From positions 619,006-683,005 of the forward strand of contig QAOA01003578.1 of NCBI GenBank assembly GCA_003255065.1: a DNA stretch of 64,000 nt. Reading direction: 5' to 3'. The first letter of the stretch is position 1. Every line of letters begins with the position of its first letter. The notes beneath the pieces were generated by a model. It was not told where the DNA came from and searched no databases. It worked only from the letters and a program-made list of their open reading frames with translations. Of the stretch, positions 12,275-24,025 are shown piece after piece. Both the position numbers and the translations under genes were made by a program. This stretch comes from Cercis canadensis. Taxonomy: Eukaryota; Streptophyta; Magnoliopsida; Fabales; Fabaceae.

Positions 12275-13116
12275 CCATTAATTACAACTCATCATGCTTT
12301 AGACTTTAGAGTTAGAGTAATTAAACTCATTTTCTATTATAATTATAGATCGCACTACTCTTGAATTTATTTTCTTTTCAAGCTTCTTTAAGATGAGTTT
12401 AAATTTAATCTGTTGATGTAAAATTTTATAAACTATAACTAAGTAGAAAAGTGACATGTAACTAAAGTAATTACTCAATCATTCATCTAGAGTCTTTCTC
12501 TTTGAAGTTTGAACAATAATGTAATTTTGACAAGGGATATGGGGGATGGAAGAGGTGGGGTCGAATAAATTTAAAATTTATCAATTAAATAAAATAATAT
12601 GAGCTTCCTCGATCTGGTATCTAATGTTAGCAGAACTCTGAATTGACAGAAGGAAAAGATGAATAGGTTTGTGTCCTTTTGATTAAACCAAGCACAGGGT
12701 CTTGACTTTCAGTGTCTTGTACAGCAACACTGTTTGACTGACAGATCTTGTTCTTGAGCTTATATATATTAAGATTATATTAGATCCCTTTGCCCCAAAT
12801 TCGTAATTTCGTATGAAATACTAACATCGATCCACTTATTGCATTATGTAATGTACGTTAAAAACTCAAAGTTAATTAATACAAGGCAGTCAGCAAGTCA
12901 CCGTCAGATGAGGAATGCATGATTCACACTCATCCAATATTCTGAATTTAATCCCATGAGTTGTTAAGTTACATTTAATATGTGATAAATAAAATGTGCT
13001 CCGAGTTATAAAGTTAATTTTTTTTTGAATTTTATTTTTTTAATTACAAATACAATTATTATTACATAAATAAACATTATTTCTACTTTCTCAATACACA
13101 AATTTTAATGTGAGAC

Positions 13117-13433
13117 ACATACGGTGTGTTTGATTATGTTTTTATTTTTAAAAATTATGTTTAAAAATTGTTTTGTAAAACAAAAGTATAAAAAAATCTA
13201 TTTGATAGTTATCATTATGCCATTAATGAAAATAACATGTTCTTTGCCTTTTACTTGTTTTTGGAACAAAAATAACTTTATCTTATTTTTGTTTTATTGT
13301 TTTTAGAATAATATTTTAAGAATAAGTTTTTAAAACATGTAAACAAAAAAATCTTATCAAACAAGTTTTTTTGTTTTATTTTTTAAAAAAATAAAAAACA
13401 ATTTTTAAAAATTGAAATCAAACCGGCCCATAG
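13117..13433. mobile_element. Possible hAT-type MITE
   Basis: The left edge near 13122 reads GGTGTGTTTGATTATG and the right edge near 13415-13433 reads AAATCAAACCGGCCC, giving imperfect inverted termini of the type GGNNNGTTTGATT around a T- and A-rich core of about 300 bp. This is common for hAT-derived MITEs. No clear 8-bp duplication is visible, so the edges are approximate. Confidence 0.4.
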
Positions 13434-14978
13434 TTTTATTTTGAAAGTAAAACTGAAGCTAATTAAGGGATTGATTTCTTTTTTTTTTTATTTTTTTTTA
13501 TGAAGATGCTATCTAAAACAAAAGGGAAATGTTTTTGGAGAATATGGCATGGAATGTTATGAGATTCTTCATTGTTAATTCTCTAGGTTTGTTATGAAAT
13601 TTAAACTTAAAATCCTTACAATAGAAAATTAATACTCAATTATTAAATTTATTTATTTTATTACACAATCATATCAGTACAATTAATTTATAAATTTCTT
13701 AAAAAAATCAAGATATGAGTTTCGAGTTCCCATTCTCTGAGTAAAAACGTAGCTGAAAATATTAACATATGGAGTTATCCTCTTAAAAGGTGAGTTAATT
13801 ATTCCATTCCACTCTACATTCAAACTAAAAATAATAATAATATGAGTGAAGAGGATAAATGTAAAAGAATGAGGCGTGAAATCAACGCGTCCATGCATGG
13901 AATGGAGATGTGTGTTGTAGTAATAAATTAATAATTATATATTTTCGTCTCTTGTCTGCAGGGAAGAGCATTAAAAAGTAGGCTTTGTTTGGTTGTGTCC
14001 CTGAAAAAGAAAAAGGCATTCTTGCACTCGATTGTACTCTCAGAAAGATGAAACAAGATCAAAAAGGGGTATCTGATTTCTGATTCTGCCCTTCACCTGC
14101 AAGCAGGCAAATAAAGTAGACAACTTTATAGGCTTCTCTACTTGCATTGCATTTGCATGGACTCTCTGTTTCTTTCGCTATTCATTTTAACCTTTTTCTG
14201 CTTCCACCCTTTAATCCTCTCAAATTGTCCTTTCCTCTTGACCTTATTCTCCATTTGCCCTTTTCCTCTTGCACTTATCTATCTCGTATTCTCTTCTCTC
14301 TGTTTCTTCCCATTATTTTCCCCCAAGCACCTCAGAAATTCACTCAGCAATTACCCTTATCCATTTACCAAGAACATAAATACAAGTACACTTTTACCTG
14401 CTCAACAAGATAAAATAAAGTCATGTAAAACCTAATCATTATATACAACTAAAATTACTATCATCCAAGCAATTAGCATAGAACATTTAGTGTCATAACT
14501 TCTTTAGTAAATGGATCATGGATTGAACACTAGTGTGGAGTGAAACGATATATTAATTATTGTCCTTTTCGTTTACTTTTGCACATAATGCATTTTACTC
14601 TTTAATCCTTTACATGCAATCTATTAGAATCAACTCTTTACACAATGGATAAAACATGAACAACCGATAAATCTAGTGAAAAGGGAGTCTTTAATCTTTG
14701 GTAGTTGCAAAGTTCCTGGTCATGTGGATTGGTAAACATCAATTGCTTTTTTCCTTTTTCATGTCGTATCCACAAAAAAATTTCCCCAACACTTTCCATA
14801 ATGGGGAACTGGTTAAGTGAAGGTAGCAGCACTAGGTTATGGGTTGGCTTTCTAAGCAAAGAGCTAGATCTTTCATGCTTTTGTAGAAACAATTAGGCAA
14901 TTTGATCTGTACCAAAACTTGGCAATCTATGTATTTAATTCAAACCCTAAAGTAGAAAACCGAAAATATAGAAAAACC

Positions 14979-15809
14979 TTAAGGGAGTGTTTGGTATGCC
15001 ATGATCTTTAATTTTTCCACACCTTTTGATCTATTTAGGGGGGTATATATTAAGATCTTATTATTTGGTATGACAATTGAGAGTAATTTTACATTCTATG
15101 GAATGTTTGGGCAAATTGACTTGAACAATGTTGTTTTGTAAATTAATTATGTAAAATGAGCATTTTCTAAACTATTTACTTAAAATGAACAGTTTTACGC
15201 AATAAAGTAAGTCACACTTTATGAGATAAAGCGTATTCTCAATGAACACGTTTTATCTCATAAGGCGTGACACAAATAGTAGATAGTCACGCTTTATGAG
15301 ATAAAACATGTTCTTAATGAACACTCTTTATCTTATAAAGTGTGATTCTCTACTTTTTGAAACACTATTCATTTTAGGTAAATAGTTTAAAAAGTACTTA
15401 TTTTACGTAATTAGTTTATAAAATAACATTATTCAAGTTAATTTGCCAAATGTTTGATATCCATGTTTAGTATTGATAGTGAGTGTAATCTTACATTCCA
15501 TGCATTATTAGATGCTCAACTTTGAAATTTCTAAATATACACTTGGCTAGAATTGAATTACACCTCTCCGGTGCTATTTAATTATAGAGTAAAATATATT
15601 CCCCTTCTCTGTATTTGTTTATAATATACACGATCCTCCATTGAACTTCGAAAAAACGTTACAACTTAATTCAATTTGTTAAGATAAGTGTTAAATTATA
15701 AGGTGTGTAATCTAATAGCAGCATATCAAATACTGTAATTCAATTCTATAATCCAAAATGCATAAAATCTTAAATTACGGAGTAAAAATTACAATATACT
15801 AAACACCTA
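14979..15809. mobile_element. Possible hAT-type MITE carrying a nested Mutator-type MITE
   Basis: The left edge GGGAGTGTTTGGTATG and the right edge ATACTAAACACCTACC are imperfect inverted termini. A Mutator-type MITE (15110-15447) with its own target duplication sits inside. Without that insert the element would be about 490 bp. A phrase in the left arm (TGACAATTGAGAGTAAT) recurs at about 25640, suggesting another family member there. The outer limits are inferred. Confidence 0.35.
15110..15447. mobile_element. Mutator-type MITE, family C (338 bp, 9-bp TSD)
   Basis: The termini GGCAAATTGACTTGAACAAT and ATTCAAGTTAATTTGCC are inverted copies, and most of the element folds back on itself, including repeated TTTATCTCATAA-type blocks in the centre. 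It is flanked by GAATGTTTG (15101-15109) and AAATGTTTG (15448-15456), a 9-bp duplication with one mismatch. No coding capacity. Confidence 0.75.
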
Positions 15810-15822
15810 CCAAGTGGTTGTA

Positions 15823-15929
15823 CAACATTTTTTGTTTGTTTTTGTTTGAAGTGATTACTCGACTTCTTTCCTGGTCCAACATTTTTTGTTTGCTTTTGTT
15901 TGAAGTGATTGCTCGACTTCTTCCCTGGA
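15823..15929. repeat. Two-copy 54-bp tandem repeat
   Basis: A unit beginning CAACATTTTTTGTTTG and ending in a CTTCTTTCCTGG-type sequence occurs at 15823-15876 and again at 15877-15929 with a few substitutions. There is no N between copies, so this looks like a real, somewhat diverged duplication. Confidence 0.8.
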
Positions 15930-16235
15930 TTATTTCATTATCCCTTTGTCTCCCCTCTTCTTCTAAGGAGGTGGGCCGTGATGACTAGGATGGGCTAAGG
16001 ATGGCCCATAATAGGCCCACTTAACACGTGTGTCAAGGTCAAGAAAATGACCCGGCTACATTCCGTACCCACCTTATCATTCCCCAAACAGGGATGTGAA
16101 TAAAATGATAGAATGAAAACCCTATTAATGGTAAGGATCTCGATCCTCTAAATTTTAAAATATACTTTAAAGAATAAAATGTAAAATATTCACACAAAAA
16201 AAATAATAATAAAATGTAAAATAAGGGAATCAAAA

Positions 16236-16520
16236 CAGGTGAACGGGTGAGTTTAAGTGGGATTCATTCAATAATTTTGATGTTAAAAAATTGAGTTACT
16301 TAGTACATACCAAAATAGTTAATTTCTTGTAAAATGCATGATAGAAAAAAATGTGCTGAAAAATATTCAAATTTTGTTAAAATTCTCTTCATTTTCTTTG
16401 ATCATGTTAAACTCAAATTCTATCAACCATTTTGATATTTCAATGACACCAAATAACTTAATTTTTTGAAATCTTAATAATGACACCAAAATTTACAAAT
16501 TCTACTTAAACAATGAAACA
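16236..16520. repeat. AT-rich foldback repeat, family A, copy 2
   Basis: Contains the family signature in both orientations: TTTTGATGTTA followed by a TTGAGTTACTTAGTACATAC block on the left, and AATGACACCAAA with ACTTAATTTTTTGAAAT on the right. Much of it is repeated again after the N at 16641. Confidence 0.45.
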
Positions 16521-16879
16521 CATTCAAAACCTCTCGCAAAAAAGAAAGAATAGTGCTACTCCTCTAGAAGGTAATCATCCTAATTGAAGATATACAAGCC
16601 CCATGTATTTGAGCCTTTGGACATGTGTTCCTCTCCAACGNCATGTTAAATTCAAATTCTGTCAACCATTTTGATATTTTAATGACACCAAATAATTCAA
16701 TTTTTTGAGATCTTAATAATAACACCAAAATTTACAAATTCTACTTAAACAATGAAACACATTCAAAACCACTCCCAAAAGAGAAAGAATAGTGCTACTC
16801 CTCTAGAAGGTAATCATCCTAATTGAAGATATACAAGCCCCATGGATTTGAGCCTTTGGACATGTGTTCCTCTCCAACG
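16403..16879. repeat. 238-bp direct repeat around a single N (assembly join)
   Basis: 16403-16640 and 16642-16879 are nearly identical 238-base copies, both ending TCTCCAACG, separated by one N. This is probably one locus assembled twice from overlapping contig ends. Confidence 0.85.
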
Positions 16880-17188
16880 GGGATCATAGTTCAAAACTCT
16901 AATAATTTAATTATATAAGAGGGACATATTGTTGGCTCAGACATGTAGCACTTCCATAACGAAATTCATCACATAACATGCTTGTGCAAATTTGGGTTAA
17001 GAGACCTCCATTTCCCTAAATTCTTTTATACATGTAACTTCCCCTTAGTAACATTCTTGAGAACACAGTAAAACAGCACCTAAACAAAGCCAATCTGTAA
17101 TGTCAGAAAATACAATCATAGAGACATTATACATCCGTTGACATCAAAGATTCAAAAATTGAGACCTTCATACGCTCTTCATCAGAGG

Positions 17189-20100
17189 TTAGGGATACCC
17201 AGTCATGCCAACAGTGGAGCTTGACCGGTTCGCTTTCTGAGAAGCTTGAGTGGTGGTTGCCTTTGTGAAGTACATATAGTAGTATACGTTAAGAATCATA
17301 GTTACAACAACAAAAACTGCTCCAGCAACGAAGACACCCTTCCTCAGAGTTTCACATGAGAAGTTCTGAGCATAAATCATTCCCCGGTATTTGGTGTGAT
17401 AGGCATTCTTCGTTGCACCTGCAATTAAGCACGCTTGGGCCACCAGAAAAGTCACCCTGCAAATGCATAAAATGTAACAACTGAAACTTCAATACTGAAA
17501 TGGTGAAGGTGTAAGAATGATATCTGCTAATTATTTAATATTGAAATAAGAGAGCTAGCAGACATTGTCAGAACAATTTTTTTTTGTTTATTGTGATGAT
17601 TAAATCTGTTAAATGTCGGTGTCCTGAAGAAATGAAAATTGTCAAATAATTGTGAAAATTCTCACCAAGATGAGATAAAATATATAATAGACCATGCTCG
17701 ATTTCCACCAGGTGTTAAAGGCCTCCCAAAACACATGCACCTTGTCACTCCCATAAGCAATGATTCACTTGAAAGAAGAAAGAGGAAAGCACCCACTCCA
17801 TAGCCAGTTGCAACGTCTGAATTGTAAATGCAATAAGTTTCATTTGTTCTCTCATCTCTAAACATGGTTCCCTGTCCAGCAAGAGAATACGAAAAAAAAG
17901 AAAGGAAAACTTAGACTTAATGCAACATAACAACTAAATCAATAGCAACTATACGAATGGCACACCTTAATTCGAGTTTTATATGCTGTCCCAATAATAA
18001 CACAATCAAGAAGTTCATCATCCTTGCTTTCATTATTTCATTTTTTTTCCAGTTAGTGTGAATAACCATTTTTTAATATGTTCTTTTCCACTTAAGAAAT
18101 CTTTCACAAAAAGTTCAATTGCACTTATTTAACACCTATTCCATAGACCACTTCAACGCCAGCAATCATTATCCCACTGAATAAAGCCACCTATTGGAAC
18201 CCTTTTCAACCAAAGATAAAGTTCAGAAAAGAGCTAATCATGGGCAGCAAGCATAGAGAATCTCACATATGTATTCAACTTGGTTGTAGGGGAGGATCTG
18301 GTTATTCACATGGTCTACCATATGCAGGGCTCATTGCAATTGATCAACAAACTAACTTAAGACGAGGTTACAAACCTTACTCATTGCTCATCCAGTGTCT
18401 TCAATAATTGGACTTAGATAGAGCGTGGGCATGAAATAGCACATGTGGCCCAGAAACCTAAATTGGCTATTTCATAAACCTCAGGTCACACCCTATCCAC
18501 ATGGTAGCTGGCCTAAGTTAACCTTGATATCATAATGAATCGTGACCAAAGCTACTAATTGATTTTCAATTAGGCTTCTAGGACCTATGCACACACTTCT
18601 CATAAAGTTATCTCTCTTCTTCAAGTCTTGGCGCACTTCCAAAGGAAACTTTCTTTGGTAAATAAATTAGGATTTCTTAGTCTAAACACATCAACAAGCT
18701 CACTAAAACCTCAAAAATCAACTCCCTTGGGTAAATGGAACTTAGGTTGGTCTAGATACCATATGAAAGTGTAACACCATAAACTTTTACCAAAAAGTAT
18801 CAAATGTTGGTCAACAATTGGGTTCCTTGGACCTGCATAGGCATCCATCACCGGATTATAAGAAAACTATGACTCAAATTACTAAGTCTTAATCTCATTT
18901 CATCCTTTTCTGAATAACATATATGGTGATTGTTAAACAAAAATTTGTAGCCTAAAGTGGTCCAGTTATCAAACAATTGCCCCTCACTGCTTTTAGATGT
19001 AAACATTTAAAAAATTTAACTCAGCATTCAATGTGATGAGAATAAATCCAGATTTTATCAATTTCTACATGTTTTATTAGGACTTCTAAAACAACAATGT
19101 AATACATTACTTTCAAATTTATATATACAGAGACAGAGAGAGTAAAAGAAATGGTAAATAGGCTGGCTCATCAGAAGGAAACCAAAAGAAATAACCGTAT
19201 CACAAAGAGGATAGGCTAGTAAGAGTAGAACTTATTCACCGAATGTCTGTAGGGCATAAGAGGCAGCAGTCAATCAGAGGACTTCTTTAGTTCGATTAAT
19301 GCTCTTCAGTAAGGCAATAAGCTCTCTGTTCATATTCCATAAAACATTTACAAAGATGCATCACATGCCATGCATAGGTATTGCAGACTTCTGGCCTTAC
19401 GGCAGAATACAGAACTTTAGAGGCCACATAAAACTGCAGAAAAGAGCTACTCTAGTCTTTATTGACCACCAAATGAATGATGAATTCAAATTTACCATAT
19501 GGATAATCTTGCTTCTCCCCGCCATCTCCTCTTTTCAAATCCTTACACTAATAACTCCTATTCAACAAAGTTTAGCCACAACAGCTTCCCCCATCCTCAG
19601 CACAAAATCCTATGAGGTTCCAAATGCAGTACATGCTTCATTATCACTGATTTTCATCACAAATATGGAAGGAATCTTACAATCTAATGCATGTCTGATA
19701 CCAATGCCAACAATAGTGAAAATGGTGCACAAGATAGCACATTGTTTTAACATGCATCAATACATTCTGACACCAAATGCATTGTCCGAGTTTATAATCT
19801 ATTCAGTTCCAATTTATCTGCAGCACCAAACCCTGAGTATCAATTACTGAGCTAACAATTGCTCTCTACAAATAGATTTAACACCCCCACCTTTCAAACT
19901 CTAATTTCCCTGCTATGCTAATTGGTGTCAACTTCATCATTCCCGTTACACCAAGTCTACAGATTGCTTTTATTTTCAGCATGCCATAACCAAATTTAAC
20001 ACCAAATTAAATTCCTAATTAAAGACCATAACACATATTTAACCTGGAATACTGATACTAATTGCAACTCCAATTAGATGAACATCTTTCTTTCCGCTGA

Positions 20101-21284
20101 TAATCATGGACAATTTACTTTTGATATTTCCCCAAATTGGCATAATTGGTCCAATCATTCAAGGGGAGCAGACATCATATTGACTATAGCAATAAAGTTT
20201 TCCCACTTCCTAACAACAATAAGTGCAGAATAGCTTCACAATAACTAAAGCTACTAGTGAATACAATAGGGAAGTATTTTAACAAATTTCCTAGAGAAAT
20301 GATTGTCACATTCGTATGGAATTATGCATAATTTCACATGATTGATACTAGAGAGGAAAATGTCAACATCATAAAATTAATACGTTTATATCTTTTTGCA
20401 CAATCCGAAATCACACTGTAATTATCAAAACCAATAATTTGCACAACTACTTTAAGAGAAAGCTTCCAAAAATGAACACATCAAGGATGTTGCTTCTCTG
20501 TAGCAAGACGGAATTGGAGATCATTGAGTACATTGTTCAATGTATCTACCACCTTATACAGCTCAATCAAACTTGTAGAAATTTCAAAACAAGTCTAGCA
20601 CATGATATGGAAGAGCAACTCAAAATTCAGAAAGCAATTTGTTCATAGCTACAAGCCATTGTCTTCATAAACGGTGTTACTCAGAAATAATTACACCTTT
20701 CTGTTTTCTTGAAAAGCAATCATCCCTATATGTAGAAGTTTGGAGAACAAAAAGAGAGGCAAAATAAAGAACAATTATCTCCCCAAAGCCTATTTGGAAC
20801 AAGAAATTGTTAGCTAAACCTTAAACCTTACCAATTTCTAAAATCAACTCACAAAATCACTGCTAAGCACATAGATCTCTGTTACCATATTAAAAGCCAC
20901 AACTTTTCCATCAACAGATTAAACAAGAGCAATCAAAACAGAGCTCCATGTAAAAAGGCAGATAAGATTACAGAAGAAAAGAGAGGCAAAAAAACTGCAA
21001 TTAGACTGTTACCATATTAAAAGCCACAACTTTTCCATCAACAGATTAAACAAGAGCAATCAACACAGAGCTCCATGTAAAAAGGCAGATAAGATTACAG
21101 AGAAAAGAGAGGCAAAAAAGCTGCAATTAGAGCTGAGAAAGTAATAATTGGAAGAGAATGGAAAATGCATAAAAGGGCTTACGACACTTCTTCTTCTCTC
21201 AGCAGCAATGGCGAACCCAAAGGCCACTAAGCATAAAGCCACCACCAGAATGTGTACAAGAGTGGAGCCTCTCCCCTCTACCAT
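17189..21284 (-). CDS. DUF1218 family four-helix membrane protein (three exons)
   Basis: Exons read on the minus strand are 21284-21183, 17871-17666 and 17456-17189, joining to 191 residues. The introns are GT-AG: the first, about 3.3 kb, starts GTAAGC, and the second starts GTGAGA and ends TTTGCAG. Exon 1 gives an N-terminal membrane segment (LVHILVVALCLVAFGFAIAA) followed by AERRRS. Exon 2 carries YCIYNSDVATGYGVGAFLFL and the cysteine-rich loop TRCMCFGR. Exon 3 carries QACLIAGATKNAYHTKY and a last membrane segment. This is the DUF1218 family, plant integral membrane proteins that include the MODIFYING WALL LIGNIN proteins; the exact role of this member is unknown. The initiator sits at the start of the first hydrophobic segment and the reading phase is kept across all junctions. 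The first intron holds a 127-bp tandem duplication close to its donor. Confidence 0.92.
20879..21130. repeat. Two-copy 127-bp tandem duplication in a DUF1218 intron
   Basis: A unit beginning CTGTTACCATATTAAAAG occupies 20879-21005 and is repeated at 21006-21130 with only small changes. It lies within intron 1, some 50 bases from the splice donor at 21182. There is no N between the copies, so it may be real and recent, or a collapse error of another kind. Confidence 0.85.
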
Positions 21285-21969
21285 CTCTTCCTTCTAGAGG
21301 GATAAACTCTGTAATGTGAGTTTCAGTGTCTCTCTTTCTAATGGGTTTGTGTGTGTGAGTTAGAGAGAGAGAGAGGGGAAGCCCTAGCTGCAGCTGAAGC
21401 AGAGGATGAAAGTAAGGAGAATAAGAAGAAAAAATGTGAACAAAGTGACTACTTTGTGCGCAGTGTAGTATAAAGCAGTGTTTACTAAAGTTGTTTTCGG
21501 GGGAGAAAGGGAATCTTAGACCCACGCGATCAATCTGGCCATTTCTTGTACGCGCTAGTCTGAAGAAAGTACTACGGTGCCGTTTTAGGGTCTAAACTTG
21601 GCTTTCCCATTCTATGGCGATTGAAGGTGTTTGTCACGCTCCGGTTGGTGTACACGAAGATACGAGCCAACGAGGAGGCGGGTTTACACTTGAAAGGAGT
21701 TTTTGGTTGCCATAGCGCGCGGGCGTTCTCAGCCTTGTTATTGTGAACTCTGTGATTGTGGGACTGTGAGAGACACATGCCACCTTTTTGATTGGATGAT
21801 GGATTTTTGGGTTGATCGTGATGGGAGTCTTCAGGTAGATGGTATGAGGTTACCCGCACTTTGGAAATGGGACCCGACAAGCGTGATGGGTAGATTTGGA
21901 CGAATGAATGAAATGTTCGTGAAGTGCTTGCTATGGCCCTAACAAAACAAAAATATTGTGTCATGATTT

Positions 21970-22150
21970 ATTTAAAATTTTATGAGATTATATAAATATG
22001 TCGATAAATATATATAATTTTTATATTTTATTTTTTAAAAAATATTTAATATATATATAATTTATATATTAATTATTTTATATAATATAACATATCACAT
22101 AAATATAAAAAATATTTAAAAAAACTTTAATTATATAAATATTAAATTGT
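21970..22150. repeat. AT-rich dispersed repeat, family D, copy 1
   Basis: Shares an ordered set of blocks with 39981-40190 and 41308-41508: TATAATTTTTATATTTTATTT, a TTTAATATATATATAATTTAT stretch, then ATATAATATAACATATCACA-type sequence and an A-rich end. The copies are diverged. Coding capacity is absent. Confidence 0.45.
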
Positions 22151-23687
22151 TTGTGGTCAAATAATGCTGAACATGTCTAATAAGTAAAGTTTATCTTTTA
22201 AACTTACAATTATAACCAAAGTAATAAAAAAATCTATTATATAAACAGTAAAAAAAAAAAGGAGGTAAGACTGGTAGAATGAAACTTTTTATGAGCTATT
22301 AATGGGTGAGTTTTTTTTTTTTTTTTAATGGTTAGTAAATAGAAGGAAGCATATTTAGTATTTTAGGAGAGTGAAGTACCCTAGTCCCTAGGCTTAAACG
22401 TGAGAAACAGTGTGCTTACATTGGCATTCGTTAGTGTGTGAAAGCTGCATATGGTTCCATTCCGTCACCGTTTGGTTTAGTTTAGTTTACTTTATCTTTC
22501 TCTTTTGTCAAATGCTTCTACTTATTGGACCGAAAGACACTCGTGAATACAGAAGCATAAAGCGCACATATATTGCAGCTATAAAGTTATAAACTTTGAA
22601 GGAGAAATTATCCAATTATTTTTTTGGTACCTAGAAATGATCCAATTATAACATAAACTTCTTCATAAGTTGTCAAATTCTTCATGCAATGTGTGCTATA
22701 TTTCATATTTCCCACTGTTGCTTAGTATAAGTTATTATTTATTTCTTCTGCCTACCTCATAAAGGTGGGATTCTTGGGTTATATGATTTATTAGTGCTGA
22801 AAAGCAAACCAAAGTTTGTGGCATGAAATGCCCTAATGATATAGTTGCCCCAACAAATCACAGGCAAATAGACATGTTCATCTTGTTAGGGAAGGGATGT
22901 GAATGAAATTGANACATTAATCACGAGAAAAAAAAAATGGATGGCAATGCCTTAAACAATTTGAATCACAAAAACTCGTTCTGATGTTTCTGCTTTTACC
23001 TGCTTGTCTATAACCATAAAAGATGAAAATCCATGACCAGAAAAAAAAAAATATTAGTATGAACTTAGATCAAAATTGGCAGGGTTAAGACTTGGAAATA
23101 TAATGAAAATCTACTTTGATGTAGCTTGGCATTTAGAATATTCAAAAGTGGGCATTGAATCTTTAAATTGATACGTATTGGATAGTCCTTTTTTTTTTAA
23201 TAAAAATGATAATAAAGATAAATTATTCTAATATTATTGGGTAAGGTGACAGTAGCATACTTGAGATCCTACAAAATAACAAATAGAAGTTTACCTAAAA
23301 AATTCCAAAGCACTTTTTTGACGCATAGAGAAAGTTACTTAATTAAACCCTGGGTGCTAGGGGATCTTCCTAATGATAGTTGCTTACCAAACGAGATTTT
23401 GATAGTTTAGTTATTGCTTTTGATCGTCCTGTTATGATTGGATAAGTGGATTCTGGCCTATTATATTCTTGAATAGTCCTAAACTATACTAGTTTGAAAT
23501 TAAAATTTTACTTTTTTTCTCCAAAACCTCAAAAAAATAATTCTTAGAAGAAATCACATCGAATTGAGGGAGAAAAAGGGCCAAAAAACAAAACTATTGG
23601 ACAAAAAGCAAGAAAAATAAACCACACCCTACAGTAAGCACTCTGCTTCAATAATGAAGGAGGTAAATAGACAAAAATGAGTTTTAA

Positions 23688-23946
23688 CACGTGGCGTTCC
23701 CATATGTATTTGGTCCCTATCTTTTAACTCTTTCCTAATAGGTTGTTTTTTATAATGCCTAAATGGTCCCGAGGTATGAGCACCAATTTATAAATTATTA
23801 GCTTCAGGCCTTGTTTGTCTGTACTTGTGTAATTCAAATTCTAACGTTGACATAAGATGTAATAAGAACGTCAAATTCGTATATGCATTTAGCGCCACTG
23901 CATAAAGAATAATGACCTCAAATAGCAAGGCATGCAGCTATAAATA
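23688..23946 (+). promoter_or_regulatory. rbcS copy 1 promoter: G-box and TATA box
   Basis: A G-box CACGTGGC lies at 23688-23695 and a strong TATA box TATAAATA at 23939-23946, about 80 bases before the ATG. This gives a leader of roughly 50 nucleotides, usual for rbcS. G-boxes bind bZIP and bHLH factors and support light-regulated rbcS expression. I do not see a clear GATAAG I-box beside this G-box. Confidence 0.7.
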
Positions 23947-24025
23947 GAACGTGAACAGAGCAGAGGAGATCAAGGAAACAGAACACGAAGAAACATAGTG
24001 TGAGACAGAGTATTAAGGAAGATAA

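Larger units (their letters stand above)
7263..17188. other. Ten-kilobase spacer with MITEs and short repeats, no supported gene
   Basis: I examined the open frames here (for example 11190-11520, 14142-14435 and 14638-14896) and found none with a recognisable domain, plausible splice context or protein-like composition. Supported items are listed separately: assembly joins at 8578-8792, 12210-12274 and 16403-16879; a partial foldback near 10049; likely hAT-type MITEs near 13117 and 14979; a Mutator-type MITE at 15110-15447; and a 54-bp tandem repeat at 15823-15929. A 24-base poly-T run ends at an N at 9623. Confidence 0.55.
21285..24025. other. Spacer between the DUF1218 gene and the first rbcS copy
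   Basis: 21285-21960 is somewhat richer in GC and should hold the minus-strand promoter of the DUF1218 gene; its open frames show no known domain. 21970-22150 is an AT-rich repeat (family D). The remainder is AT-rich, with an isolated N at 22913 that is not flanked by a repeat. The rbcS promoter elements are listed separately. Confidence 0.55.

Noticed and set aside
19299-19850. 183-residue open frame on the plus strand inside DUF1218 intron 1
   Set aside because: It lies in an intron of a well-supported minus-strand gene, has no domain or conserved motif that I recognise, and its composition is like that of translated AT-rich spacer.
21572-21964. 130-residue minus-strand open frame upstream of the DUF1218 gene
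   Set aside because: It lies in the probable promoter, is matched by an overlapping plus-strand frame of equal quality, and shows no family features.
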